Below, in pieces: positions 37,199 to 46,079 of a stretch of DNA of 64,000 nucleotides. The DNA comes from Flavobacterium sp. 140616W15. Its GTDB lineage: Bacteria > Bacteroidota > Bacteroidia > Flavobacteriales > Flavobacteriaceae. Within the stretch, counting starts at the first letter, position 1; the number at the start of each line of letters is the position of its first letter. The DNA is taken from positions 3,658,001-3,722,000 of the forward strand of contig NZ_CP033068.1 of the NCBI RefSeq assembly GCF_003668995.1, given 5' to 3'. The notes beneath the pieces are model-generated. The model ran no database searches. It was not told the origin of the DNA and worked only from the letters and a program-made list of their open reading frames with translations. Made by a program: the position numbers and the translations under genes.

Positions 37199-37834
37199 CT
37201 AAGCGAAATAATATCGTATAATATTAAAAAGTGTGATTATCGAAATCACCCCTGTAATGCTTCCGATAATGATATTCATGTTCTTAAGTATATAATCTGT
37301 TTTTTGCTCTATCTTTTGAAAAAAAGCAATGTAGCAGTAAAAAACGGTAAACGATCCCAAAACTGATCCCGTTACAAACACAGATATAAAATAGTTTTCG
37401 AACAAAAACAATTTATAGGAAGCCAGTGTTACACTAACAAAGACATAATACGGAATTGGAAAAAAATTAAGCCCTGAAAGTAACATTCCTAAAAAGAAAC
37501 GACTTTTCTTGCTGTTATTTTTAATCTTGTTTTTCTTTTTCTTAGGCTCTTTTGCAATCCAAAGAAAATAGATCGTTAGAATAGCAAAGATTATAAAACC
37601 AATTTCGCGCAATAAGATTACAACATCTGGTCGCTGATCAATAATTCTTGCCGATAAAATCGCCAAATATACTTGACAGAAAATAATAAGTACTGCTCCA
37701 ACAACAAACCACAAGGCATTTTTTCTCCCTTCTTTTAAATTCACTTTAGCTGCCGTCATGTTTATTAGTCCTGGTGGAATAATACCAATAAAAGCCGTAA
37801 TAAAACCTAAAATTAAAGGGATAATAAATGTCAT
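37199..37834 (-). CDS. LysE-family transporter
   Basis: 211 aa with six predicted membrane segments. It opens with GFITAFIGIIPPGLINMTAAK, the conserved LysE/RhtB start (P-G-P-like motif), and has a basic cytosolic loop (KEPKKKKNKIKNNSKKSR) near residue 95. This family exports amino acids and similar solutes; the substrate is not evident. Transcribed towards the ATL gene, 21 bases apart. Confidence 0.85.
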   Translation of the reverse strand: MTFIIPLILGFITAFIGIIPPGLINMTAAKVNLKEGRKNALWFVVGAVLIIFCQVYLAILSARIIDQRPDVVILLREIGFIIFAILTIYFLWIAKEPKKKKNKIKNNSKKSRFFLGMLLSGLNFFPIPYYVFVSVTLASYKLFLFENYFISVFVTGSVLGSFTVFYCYIAFFQKIEQKTDYILKNMNIIIGSITGVISIITLFNIIRYYFA

Positions 37835-37885
37835 GCGCTACGTATCATGTATTAAAAAATGGGCATTGGGAATTTTAAAAAAGAA

Positions 37886-38562
37886 CTACGCTTTAATCTT
37901 AAAACGAATATACGTAATTGCCTTATTAATTTCTAAGTATTGCTTCTCATAAAACGTTTGAAAAGCAGTTACCTCTTCTGGACTTCCCTCATTTACGTAC
38001 ACATTATGGTTTGCATACAAAACCTCATGACCTTCTCCATGTAACAACCCTAAGGTGTAACCATGCATAAATTCACTATCTGTTTTTAAATTGACAACAC
38101 CATCTTTTTAAGGATTTTTTTATACAACTGTAAAAATTCCGAATTAGTCATTCGATGCTTGGTACGCTTGTATTTTATTTGAGGATCTGGAAAAGTAATC
38201 CAGATTTCATCTACTTCATTTTCGGCAAAAATATGGTTTATCAATTCGATTTGAGTACGAATAAAAGCAACATTATGCAAACCTGTTTCTACAGCAGTCT
38301 TAGCACCACGCCAGAAACGAGCTCCTTTAATATCGATTCCAACAAAATTTTTGTTTGGATATCTCTCTGCTAATCCTACAGAATATTCTCCTTTTCCACA
38401 ACCTAATTCAAGTACCAACGGATTATCATTCTTAAAGAAGTCTGTATTCCATTTCCCTTTTAGCGGAAATAAATCGCCTACAACTTCTTCTCTCGTTGGT
38501 TGAAAAACGTTATCAAATGTTTCGTTCTCCTTGAATCTCTTTAGTTTATTTTTACTTCCCAC
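37886..38562 (-). pseudogene. trmB: tRNA (guanosine(46)-N7)-methyltransferase, one-base frameshift
   Basis: The upstream part (38086-38562) has the SAM site LVLELGCGKGEYSVGLAERYP and the TrmB signature WITFPDPQIKYKRTKHRMT. The downstream part (37886-38068) is the C-terminus (MHGYTLGLLHGEGHEV). One missing A in the run at 38105-38109 separates them; adding it yields KILKKDGVVNLKTDSEF and a normal ~225-aa protein. TrmB makes m7G46 in tRNA. Because the rest is perfectly conserved, sequence error or very recent mutation is more likely than old decay. Confidence 0.88.
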
Positions 38563-38632
38563 TTTTTTACAAATATTTCGGCAAAATTAAGGAATATATA
38601 CGAATGAAACGCATCGGATTTCAAAAATGAAA

Positions 38633-38681
38633 AAAACCACATCGAATGGCTTTTTTCTACAAAAACATTTGATGTGGTTTT
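38633..38681 (-). terminator. Intrinsic terminator after the ammonium transporter gene
   Basis: AAAACCACATCGAATG (38633-38648) pairs with CATTTGATGTGGTTTT (38666-38681) with one mismatch, and T runs lie on both sides. It is 19 bases after the amt stop and may also face trmB. Confidence 0.85.
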
Positions 38682-38699
38682 CTTTATAAAATCACCTAA

Positions 38700-40073
38700 T
38701 TAAACAGCACTTTTCATTTTAGGCTCTAGCGTTTCATCGTGTTGAGATAAGTCCAATCCGATGTGCTCTGATTCTTCTGACACACGCATTGGGATAATTA
38801 GATTTGTTACCTTAAATAGTAAATAAGCTCCGAAGAAAGTAAATATCGATACCAAGACCAATGCCATCATATGATGTGCAAAAACCATCCATCCGCCGTG
38901 AAGCAAACTTGCTTTTTCGCCATGTGCAAAAATTGCAGTAAGAATCATTCCCATAATCCCTCCCACTCCATGACAAGCAAAAACATCTAGAGTATCATCT
39001 ATTTTCTTCAAGAAAGTAGCATTTACCACCATATTTGAAACTAGTGCAGCACTGAATCCAAAAAACATACTTTCTGGGACGGATATAAATCCGGCTGCTG
39101 GAGTAATCGAAACCAATCCTACTACTGCTCCAATACACGCTCCTAAAGCTGATACTTTTCGCCCGTTTATTCTATCAAAAAATACCCACGTTAACATTGC
39201 CGCTGCAGATGCTGTTGTTGTGGTAGCAAAAGCCATTGCCGCTACACCATTTGCTGCCAAAGCTGAACCTGCATTAAAACCAAACCAGCCAAACCACAGC
39301 ATTCCTGTTCCTAATAATACAAAAGGAATATTGGTCGGTATATGTCGGCTATTTTTTCTTTTTCCTAATACAAGAACTCCTGCTAGTGCTGCAAAACCAG
39401 CGCTCATATGAACAACTGTTCCTCCTGCAAAATCTTTAACTCCAAAATAAGTTCCTAAAATCCCTGTAGGATACCAAACAGCATGACATAAAGGAGCATA
39501 AATAAATATGGTAAACAAACAGATAAAAAGAAGGTACGAGATAAACCGAACGCGCTCTGCGAATGAACCTGTAATAATTGCTGGCGCTATAACTGCAAAT
39601 TTCATTTGGAATAAGGCAAACAACATAAACGGAATCGTATTTGCTAATTGCTTATGAGGCAAAACACCCACATAATCCATAAAGGCAAATGTTGTTGGAT
39701 TTCCTACGAAGCTATAAAAATTTCCTCCTGAATGAATTCCTATTGGCTCACCAAAAGCAAGACTAAAACCAACTACAACCCACAAAAGTGTTACTACGCC
39801 AAGGCAAATAAAACTTTGAAGCATCGTTGATATTACATTCTTTTTTCCAACCATTCCTCCATAAAAAAAGGAAAGCCCAGGAGTCATAATCAAAACCAGG
39901 CAACAAGAGGTAAGCATCCAAGCAACATCGGCAGGAACAATATGATCTGTGGTTCCAAATTCTGAAAGGACATAATCAGTTCCGCTAACTGTTGGCCAAA
40001 ATGCACCCGTTATAGATACGATACTTATAATGACAAAGGAAATAACCCACCACTTTTCTGTTTTCATTTTCAA
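38700..40073 (-). CDS. amt: Ammonium transporter
   Basis: 457 aa, Amt/MEP/Rh family with about 11-12 membrane helices. Family motifs: GLSFFYGGMVGKKNVISTM, GEPIGIHSGGNFYSF, FAGGTVVHMSAGFAALAG with the pore His, and FACHGVGGIMGMILTAIFA with the second pore His. A C-terminal cytosolic tail is present. No GlnB gene is next to it, unlike in many genomes. A TAACTTTG (minus strand, 40107-40114) upstream fits a -7 element. Inner membrane. Confidence 0.95.
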   Translation of the reverse strand: MKMKTEKWWVISFVIISIVSITGAFWPTVSGTDYVLSEFGTTDHIVPADVAWMLTSCCLVLIMTPGLSFFYGGMVGKKNVISTMLQSFICLGVVTLLWVVVGFSLAFGEPIGIHSGGNFYSFVGNPTTFAFMDYVGVLPHKQLANTIPFMLFALFQMKFAVIAPAIITGSFAERVRFISYLLFICLFTIFIYAPLCHAVWYPTGILGTYFGVKDFAGGTVVHMSAGFAALAGVLVLGKRKNSRHIPTNIPFVLLGTGMLWFGWFGFNAGSALAANGVAAMAFATTTTASAAAMLTWVFFDRINGRKVSALGACIGAVVGLVSITPAAGFISVPESMFFGFSAALVSNMVVNATFLKKIDDTLDVFACHGVGGIMGMILTAIFAHGEKASLLHGGWMVFAHHMMALVLVSIFTFFGAYLLFKVTNLIIPMRVSEESEHIGLDLSQHDETLEPKMKSAV

Positions 40074-40310
40074 AATACTTTACTTTAACCCCATTTTTAT
40101 AGGGGTCAAAGTTATAAAAAAACAAGTATTTTACTTTTTAAAGGCTAAAAAATAGCGGGCTATCATTAAATTATAATCAATATTGCAATTTTGAAAGCTT
40201 TTTATTGCCAGTATCCCATTTTGAGGTTCAAATTAATATATCAAATTAGCAATCCTATTATAACGAAATTAGAACCTTTGTTTTTAAAAGACTAAAAACA
40301 AAGTCTTTAC

Positions 40311-40802
40311 TTACTTTTTCTTTAATTTAGTAATTAGAACATCCTCAATTGGAGCCTTAATTTTAATAATTTCATCCACATTGTCGTTTGGAATCGTCAT
40401 AGACAAAACATAATGCTTTACTTTCCATTCTTTCCCCACTTTTACCATAACACCCGATCCGCGACAAATTTTCATTTGAGTATCTAGCAATTCATCAAAC
40501 CAAGCTGTTTTTCCTGTTGCATCAAAAAAGACATGACGTTCTAATGCTGTAAAATTCCACGCTTTCCCTCTATCAAAAAAAGGCTTCGCCCATACTTTAA
40601 AATCGGCTTTGTTCCAATTTTCGGTTGCATCTGTTCCGATAAAAATCGCATCATCGGCCATTAAAGAAAAATAAGGTTCAAAACTAGCATCGGCTGCAGC
40701 TTTATGCCAAGCATCAAGAGTTTTATTGATTTTATCGACCTCAACAGTTTGTGCTTGCGCAAAAGAGGTAATGAATAAAAGAAGTAAAATTGATTTTTTC
40801 AT
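40311..40802 (-). CDS. Exported NTF2/SnoaL-like protein
   Basis: 163 aa. Signal peptide MKKSILLLLFITSFAQAQ with cut after AQA. The mature part is a cystatin-like alpha+beta domain (LDAWHKAAADASFEPYFSLMADDAIFIGTDATENW), the NTF2/SnoaL-like or SgcJ-type family of Bacteroidota. No catalytic assignment is possible. Single gene. Confidence 0.82.
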   Translation of the reverse strand: MKKSILLLLFITSFAQAQTVEVDKINKTLDAWHKAAADASFEPYFSLMADDAIFIGTDATENWNKADFKVWAKPFFDRGKAWNFTALERHVFFDATGKTAWFDELLDTQMKICRGSGVMVKVGKEWKVKHYVLSMTIPNDNVDEIIKIKAPIEDVLITKLKKK

Positions 40803-41274
40803 AGTATTTGGTTAGTTGTTTTTTTAAAGCAGAAATATAGTAAATATGTGGCTAAAAAAGGTACTGAGGTTCTAAGTCACAAAGGTTCAAAGATTTTGCT
40901 GTAGAATACGCATAAAAAAGGTACTGAGGTACTAAGTTACAAAGGTTCAAAGGTCTTTTTAAAACCATATAAGAAATAGTAGTTCATATATAAATATGGC
41001 GTAAACTTAAATGCTCTTACATTACTTACATGCTTAAACCTCTTTTATTATTTAAAAAAAGGCACTGAGGTACTAAGCAACAAAGGCTCAAAGGTTTTTA
41101 CACAGGAGTACTAACTGAAAAATTAACCAAAAAGAGCATAAAACTTTGCGCTCTTTGCGTAAATCCTTGTGGCCTTTGCGGTAAAAAGGCTAGCTAAAAA
41201 CTTGTTTTAACAACGAATGATTTATAAAATCAATCAAAAACGAGTATATTTGAGAACTTTAAAATTACTCAACC
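40803..41274. repeat. Gene-free stretch with three copies of a ~42-bp repeat
   Basis: Near copies starting AAAAAAGGTACTGAGG lie at 40854-40895, 40914-40955 and 41054-41095; each ends CAAAGGTTCAAAG or similar. A related copy is at 55484-55521. At 41143-41190 is the other dispersed motif with CTTTGCGCTCTTTGCG. No gene here. Confidence 0.7.
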
Positions 41275-41904
41275 ATGAATTCGAAAATCTTTATAAGCTC
41301 GTTAATCATTTCTTCAATCCTTTTTATCTCTTGCAAAAAAGGATTAGAACCTCAAGAAAGCACTCCTGCGTCTGAATTGGTAAAACTAGGATTGGCGCAA
41401 GACACGACAAAAGCAAATTCGGCAGTTCAAACACCAGCACCAGCAGCAAATCCAAACACTGTAATGGGTGCCACTGGAGGAATTAATCCTGCTCACGGAC
41501 AACCTGGTCACCGTTGCGACATTGAAGTTGGAGCTCCTTTAAACTCTGCAGCCCCTGCACAAGCAACACAAACAACTACTCAAACTCAAACAGCTCCTAC
41601 AACAACTGTAGTGACAAATACAGCAACTGCTCAACCAACAACCACTACAGCCAAAGGAATGAATCCTCCTCACGGACAAAAAGGACATCGTTGTGATATT
41701 GCTGTAGGTGCACCATTAAATTCTGCAGCTCCAAAAACAACTACTCAACAAACACAATCTGAATCGGGTACGGTTAGTCAACAAATGGCTATTCCGCTTC
41801 CTGCTCCAAATACCGATGTTACTGCTCCTGGAATGAATCCGCCACACGGACAAGAAGGCCACCGTTGTGATATTGCTGTAGGTGCAGCATTACCAAAATC
41901 ATAA
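41275..41904 (+). CDS. Lipoprotein with three PHGQ-GHRCDI repeats
   Basis: 209 aa. Lipobox LFISC with Cys near residue 20. Low-complexity Thr/Gln/Ala/Pro linkers join three copies of a ~25-residue unit (about 67-92, 128-153, 186-209). The core is NPPHGQxGHRCDIxVGA, each with two His and one Cys in fixed spacing. The first copy has INPAHGQ. Similar single or repeated units occur in Bacteroidota proteins of unknown role; metal or heme binding by the His/Cys is an inference. Ends in a strong terminator. Confidence 0.8.
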   Translation: MNSKIFISSLIISSILFISCKKGLEPQESTPASELVKLGLAQDTTKANSAVQTPAPAANPNTVMGATGGINPAHGQPGHRCDIEVGAPLNSAAPAQATQTTTQTQTAPTTTVVTNTATAQPTTTTAKGMNPPHGQKGHRCDIAVGAPLNSAAPKTTTQQTQSESGTVSQQMAIPLPAPNTDVTAPGMNPPHGQEGHRCDIAVGAALPKS

Positions 41905-41935
41905 AGTATCGATCATAATCGACCTCATATAAAGC

Positions 41936-41970
41936 AAAAACCCGAATACACAATATGTATTCGGGTTTTC
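41936..41970. terminator. Bidirectional intrinsic terminator
   Basis: ACCCGAATACA (41940-41950) and TGTATTCGGGT (41956-41966) form an 11-bp stem with a 5-base loop, flanked by an A run and a T run, between convergent genes. Confidence 0.9.
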
Positions 41971-41992
41971 TCTTTTTAATCTAAATCTATTT

Positions 41993-43156
41993 TTATTCGA
42001 TTTCGAAAATTGCCTGAATTTCAACTGCCGAATTTATCGGTAACGAAACTGCTCCAACTGTCGCTCTTGCATGCTTTCCTTTTTCTCCAAAAACCAATGC
42101 TGTTAAATTAGAAGCCGAATTCATAAGACCTGCATGTTGTGTATATTCAGGTGTTGTATTAAAATATCCTGTTAACTGAACACATTGTTTTACTTTGTTC
42201 AAATCACCTCCGCAAGCTACTTTTAATACCGCAATAACATTAAGCATGGTTTGATACGTTGCTTCTTTGGCTTGTTCGTCTGTAACTGTTGCACCCACTT
42301 TACCTGGATTTAATATCTTACCATCTTTTAATGCAACTTGATTGATGTACACTTTATTATTCGAAATGGTAAAGGGTACGTAATTCCCAACTGGCATAGG
42401 AGCTTCAGGAATCACAATATTATTATCTTTTAATACTTTATTCACATCAAAACCTACTTTTTCTGCTGGAGTTAGTTTGAGCATTTTAGCGCTTTCTGTG
42501 TTTTTTAAGCCCGAAGCTACTCTTGCCAAAGCTTTACCTTGTTCTTTTGCCAAATTCAATTCGCTAGCCGAAGGTCTTGTTCCTGTTGATCCAGCCAATG
42601 AAGTTGCTCCAAAAGGAGTATTTCCTTGTGGAACTGTTTTATCCAAAGTAGCTGTTCCCATAATTCCTGTAGGTACAATTACCATTCCGTGTGAGGCAAG
42701 GATGTTCCAAAAAGACAAAATTGCCGCTTCTTTTCCTGCTCCCGATCCAGCCGACATAAAAACAGTTGCTGGTTTTCCTTCTAAAACTCTTGAAGTCCAA
42801 ATTGGAATACTTTTGCTAAAAAAGTAATTCATATCGGCACTGATGTTTGCAAAATGAACTGGGCTACCAAAAGCGATTCCATCGTAATTAGCCAATTCTT
42901 CGATTGTTGCCACTGGCAATTTCTCTACCTCAGCAGTTAATTTTTCTTTTGGATTTATCGAAGCAACTCTTTTTATTGTTGCTTTTGTATTTGGATACTC
43001 CTGAATTCCCTCTGCCATAGCTTTAGCCATTTTATATGTTCCTCCGCTCTGAGAATGGATAAGAACCAAAACAGTAGTCTCAGGTGTTTTAACTTGCGCA
43101 TTTGCACCAAAACCTATAAAAATTACGGTTAATAATGCGAGTAATTGCTTTTTCAT
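41993..43156 (-). CDS. Exported flavodoxin (WrbA-like)-RidA fusion
   Basis: 387 aa. Signal MKKQLLALLTVIFIGFGANAQ; then a WrbA/flavodoxin domain (about 25-205) with FMN loops HSQSGGTYKMAKAMAEG and GSPVHFANISADMNYFF; then a RidA/YjgF domain (about 260-387) with GNYVPFTISNNKVYINQ, PGKVGATVTDEQAKEAT and the trimer-forming C-terminus RATVGAVSLPINSAVEIQAIFE. Both families are usually cytosolic, so the export signal is odd. The RidA arginine of imine hydrolysis is in KHARATVGAV. Function of the joined protein is unknown. Confidence 0.85.
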   Translation of the reverse strand: MKKQLLALLTVIFIGFGANAQVKTPETTVLVLIHSQSGGTYKMAKAMAEGIQEYPNTKATIKRVASINPKEKLTAEVEKLPVATIEELANYDGIAFGSPVHFANISADMNYFFSKSIPIWTSRVLEGKPATVFMSAGSGAGKEAAILSFWNILASHGMVIVPTGIMGTATLDKTVPQGNTPFGATSLAGSTGTRPSASELNLAKEQGKALARVASGLKNTESAKMLKLTPAEKVGFDVNKVLKDNNIVIPEAPMPVGNYVPFTISNNKVYINQVALKDGKILNPGKVGATVTDEQAKEATYQTMLNVIAVLKVACGGDLNKVKQCVQLTGYFNTTPEYTQHAGLMNSASNLTALVFGEKGKHARATVGAVSLPINSAVEIQAIFEIE

Positions 43157-43573
43157 GAATTTATTTTAAATGATTTATTATTCGATACCCAAATCAATTC
43201 GCTTGTCCTTTTATCAAAAACAAGCGACTTATTTTGGGGCTACAAAATTACTTCTTACAACAGCGAAAAGCGTTATTATTATCTTAATTTTATTTTTGGG
43301 ATTTTAGAGATTCACAAAAACCCACAGAGTCACACAAAGATTCATGTAGAAAAGAATCGGCTTAATCCGCAAAATCTGCGTGAAACAAAATATAAATACC
43401 TAAAAACATATAGTTATATTGCTATGTTGGAGCTTTAGATAAAAGTTAGAGAGTTGTTTTTTTTGCCACTCCCGATAGCTATCGGGATAAGGGATTAAAA
43501 AAGATTAATCATTCTAATCTGTGAAATCTGTGGCAAAAATTTCTAACTTACGCTAAACAAATCACTCAATTTT
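43157..43573. other. Intergenic with repeat debris
   Basis: 417 bases without a convincing gene. It holds short dispersed pieces (CACAAAGATTCA, AATCTGTGAAATCTGTGG) and one copy of the 18-bp palindrome. A reading frame through 43145-43438 is composed of these repeats and is not believed. Confidence 0.5.
43470..43487. repeat. 18-bp palindrome, copy 1
   Basis: A perfect palindrome TCCCGATAGCTATCGGGA; the same 18 bases occur at five other intergenic places in this window. Confidence 0.9.
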
Positions 43574-44230
43574 ATGAAAAAAGCAATTATTTATGGAGCA
43601 AGCGGACTAGTTGGATCTTATATACTTGAATATTTGCTAAACAATCCTAATTACGAACAAATCATTATCGTTGTTCGGAAAGACTTAAACATTAAGCATC
43701 CTAAACTAAAAACTCTTATTGGTGATTTTCATTCTTTAGATAACGTAGTCAAAGGCATTCAGACAGACGAAATTTATATCGCTCTTGGAACCACACAAAA
43801 GAAAACCCCTGATCAAAAAATATATTACCAAATTGATCATGACTATCCTGTATTAGCTTCGAAATTGGCTAAGGAGAATGGAGCAAAAGCTGTGTTTTTG
43901 GTCTCCGCGGTTGGAGCAAATCCAAATTCATCTGTATTTTACACTAAGACAAAAGGAGAAGCCGAAGAGGATATCCTCAACCTAAATTTTGATTATACGT
44001 ATATCTTTCGCCCTTCGATGATTTTAGGAAATAGAAAAGAAAACCGACCTCTTGAAAAAGTTTTAAAGACACTCTTCAAAATCATCAACCCTTTATTCGT
44101 AGCTAGTCTAAGCAAGTACAAAGGCATTGAAGCTAGTGATATTGCCAAAGCAATGGTTAATAGTGCTGATGGGGCTAATGAAAGAGTCAAAATATTGCAT
44201 TGGAAAGAAATGATTGCTTTATTAAAATAA
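43574..44230 (+). CDS. NAD(P)-binding Rossmann oxidoreductase (NmrA/HTATIP2-like)
   Basis: 218 aa. The dinucleotide-binding loop is YGASGLVGSYILEYLL at residues 5-20. The segment AVFLVSAVGANPNSSVFYTKTKGEAEEDI carries the S-x(n)-Y-x3-K-like pattern of atypical short-chain dehydrogenases, and YIFRPSMILGNRKENRP follows. It resembles NAD(P)H-binding epimerase-like proteins of the HTATIP2 group. Substrate unknown. Ends in a terminator. Confidence 0.85.
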   Translation: MKKAIIYGASGLVGSYILEYLLNNPNYEQIIIVVRKDLNIKHPKLKTLIGDFHSLDNVVKGIQTDEIYIALGTTQKKTPDQKIYYQIDHDYPVLASKLAKENGAKAVFLVSAVGANPNSSVFYTKTKGEAEEDILNLNFDYTYIFRPSMILGNRKENRPLEKVLKTLFKIINPLFVASLSKYKGIEASDIAKAMVNSADGANERVKILHWKEMIALLK

Positions 44231-44267
44231 AAAATGGCATTATCTTAATTTTAGATAATGCCATTTT
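44231..44267. terminator. Bidirectional intrinsic terminator
   Basis: AAAATGGCATTATCT (44231-44245) pairs with AGATAATGCCATTTT (44253-44267), a perfect 15-bp stem between the oxidoreductase gene and convergent hpf. Confidence 0.88.
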
Positions 44268-44288
44268 ACAATTATATAGGTATGTAAA

Positions 44289-44603
44289 TTAATACTCTTT
44301 CATTTTTTCGAAAGTTGTAGTAAGTGATTTTTTGATTTTACCCAAAGCACCTTGAAAAGCTTTTTCAAGTGTATCGGCGTGATCTGTAACAGTAATAGGC
44401 TGTAATTTTACAGGACGAACTTCAATCACACATTTCTTGTCGTTTAGGCTGAATTTCTCTCCGTTTTCGTCTCCAAAATGTACTTCGATGCGTGTAACCT
44501 TATCTTCAAAACGTGCCAACGATTTATTTAATTCGCCAGAGAAATAAGCTTCTAATCTTTCGTGTCCTTCTATGTTTTTGTCGGTGTTGATTTGAATTTT
44601 CAT
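44289..44603 (-). CDS. hpf: Ribosome hibernation-promoting factor
   Basis: 104 aa, short HPF/RaiA form. MKIQINTDKNIEGHERLEAYFSGEL at the start, then beta strands (VTRIEVHFGDENGEK, CVIEVRPVKLQPITVTDHADTLEKAFQGALGKIKKSLTT), giving the usual beta-alpha-beta3-alpha fold. It binds the 30S decoding centre in starved cells. No tRNA genes flank it here. Confidence 0.92.
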   Translation of the reverse strand: MKIQINTDKNIEGHERLEAYFSGELNKSLARFEDKVTRIEVHFGDENGEKFSLNDKKCVIEVRPVKLQPITVTDHADTLEKAFQGALGKIKKSLTTTFEKMKEY

Positions 44604-44808
44604 CTTACTATATATTTAATGTTTGTTTCTCAAAGCTATCAAATTTTGAATAAAAAAACGAAAGAGTTAATAAAACATTATGAAAATAAATTACGATTTT
44701 TTTCACTCCATTTGCCTTTCCTTCAAAGAAGAAATCACAACAGAAACCTTGCACTAACAGACAAGTTAAATACCAAGGTAATTCGAGGGAAATTTCATAT
44801 GTTTGCAG

Positions 44809-44943
44809 TCCTAAACGTTAAAAACATGAACTCGATTAAACTTTTGCCCGTGTGGTATGGTGGCGGTATTGGAAACAACTGCAACGCTTTTAACGGCGTA
44901 GGACACCTTAGCTATGCGGGTTTTATATTTCCTAAACGTTAAA
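44809..44943. repeat. 106-bp unit between perfect 14-bp direct repeats
   Basis: TCCTAAACGTTAAA occurs exactly at 44809-44822 and 44930-44943. The DNA between is more GC-rich than its surroundings (TGCCCGTGTGGTATGGTGG, GCGTAGGACACC). The second copy ends three bases before the next small gene. A frame reading through it overlaps the hpf start and looks non-coding. Origin unknown. Confidence 0.6.
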
Positions 44944-44945
44944 TT

Positions 44946-45182
44946 ATGAGTACAAACACCCTTACCAAAGAAACAGAAACAAGACTAATTAACTTTCTTA
45001 CTACAGAAATTAATCCTCTTGAAATGGCTAAATGCATCAGGCGAATAAACCACTTTCTGGCCTTAACCGTTATTCGCAACGATGACAATCGCAATCCGAT
45101 TAATAAGTATTGGTTAAAAGATGATTTTTATTGGATCAACGAATTAGCCGAAACCTTAAATCCTCATTTGGAGGTTGAATAA
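44946..45182 (+). CDS. Small hypothetical protein
   Basis: 78 aa, acidic C-terminus, helix-rich, no signal and no Cys other than one in EMAKCIRRINHFLAL. Clear ATG and a proper terminator right after the stop support a real gene. The gene is preceded at once by the 14-bp repeat. Family not recognised. Confidence 0.6.
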   Translation: MSTNTLTKETETRLINFLTTEINPLEMAKCIRRINHFLALTVIRNDDNRNPINKYWLKDDFYWINELAETLNPHLEVE

Positions 45183-45188
45183 GTAAAG

Positions 45189-45215
45189 AAGCCACTGTAA
45201 ATAGTGGCTTTTTTG
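45189..45215 (+). terminator. Intrinsic terminator
   Basis: AAGCCACT (45189-45196) and AGTGGCTT (45203-45210) form the stem, followed by a run of six T. Confidence 0.85.
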
Positions 45216-45228
45216 TTTTTGGTTAGTT

Positions 45229-46001
45229 TTATTTATTAAAAATAGTATCCAGATGATACTCTAGAAATTCTGTTCTAGGTAAATATTTTTGAGCAACAAT
45301 AATTTTTTGATTTTCAATTGGAGAAAAATATGTTTGATAAAATTCCGTTTCTCTTTTCTTTTTGATTGCATCCGAAAATACAATTTCATGGTTTGTATTT
45401 ATTCCTATCAATCCTTTATCAAAAGCTTTATCGTAAAGTGCCGAAAAACAGATTCCATTTTCAGGATTTAACCGATGTTCTTCATTTTTCGACCAAGGTA
45501 TTATATGACTAGCTAATAAAAGTTCAGGAATATCAATTCCCGTAATTGCACATTTATTATTATAATTAGATAAAACCATTTTTCTAAAAACGGATTGATT
45601 TACTCTAGTTCTTACCTCTCTAATAACATCTTCTCCTTTTAAATCTTTTATATCAGAGAGTATATCTTCAAATTTGCTTTCTATAGTAGTATTTTCTTTT
45701 TCGGCTAAAATTTTCTCGCTTTGAAACACTAACTCTTCTTGATTATTAAAAATTCATCCCAAATAGGTTGAGTTTGTCTGATGCCATTTTTTAAACCTAC
45801 AATGCCTCTATTTATATGAAAAGGATCCACACTTGCAAAATTCCCTAATCTCATTCCTATTGAACTAGGTGTTCTACCAAGTATTTCAGCAAGTTTTTTG
45901 ACTTCTGGGGTAGATTTATTCATTTTTCCGAAAGGTAACTTTAAATATAAATTGAAAGCTAGTATTAATTCCTCACGCGTCCACAGTTTTTTTGAAGTCA
46001 T
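45229..46001 (-). pseudogene. HNH endonuclease, one-base frameshift
   Basis: The upstream part (45729-46001) starts SKKLWTREELILAFNLYLKLPFG, a domain that accompanies this HNH family. The downstream part (45229-45729) holds the HNH_2-type nuclease: NKCAITGI, the metal/catalytic SHIIPWS and NPENGICFSALYDKAFD. One missing base in the A/T run at 45748-45752 parts them; adding it gives EFFNNQEELVFQSEK and a ~258-aa protein. These nucleases are often in defence or mobile contexts; no partner methylase is nearby. Confidence 0.82.
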
Positions 46002-46079
46002 TTTTTATTATGATGATTGCATTCAAATATAGATTTTATTATTCTTATTTGAAGTTGTTTTTTCAATTATAAGATATCC

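Noticed and set aside
43145..43438. 97-codon plus-strand frame
   Set aside because: Begins inside the flavodoxin-RidA gene on the other strand and is built from dispersed intergenic repeats.
44562..44942. 126-codon plus-strand frame next to hpf
   Set aside because: Overlaps the hpf start, spans one direct repeat and ends inside the other; codon use is unlike the neighbours.
44809..44943. Integron attC site
   Set aside because: GTTAAAT-like ends exist, but the inverted R/L boxes required for attC are absent.
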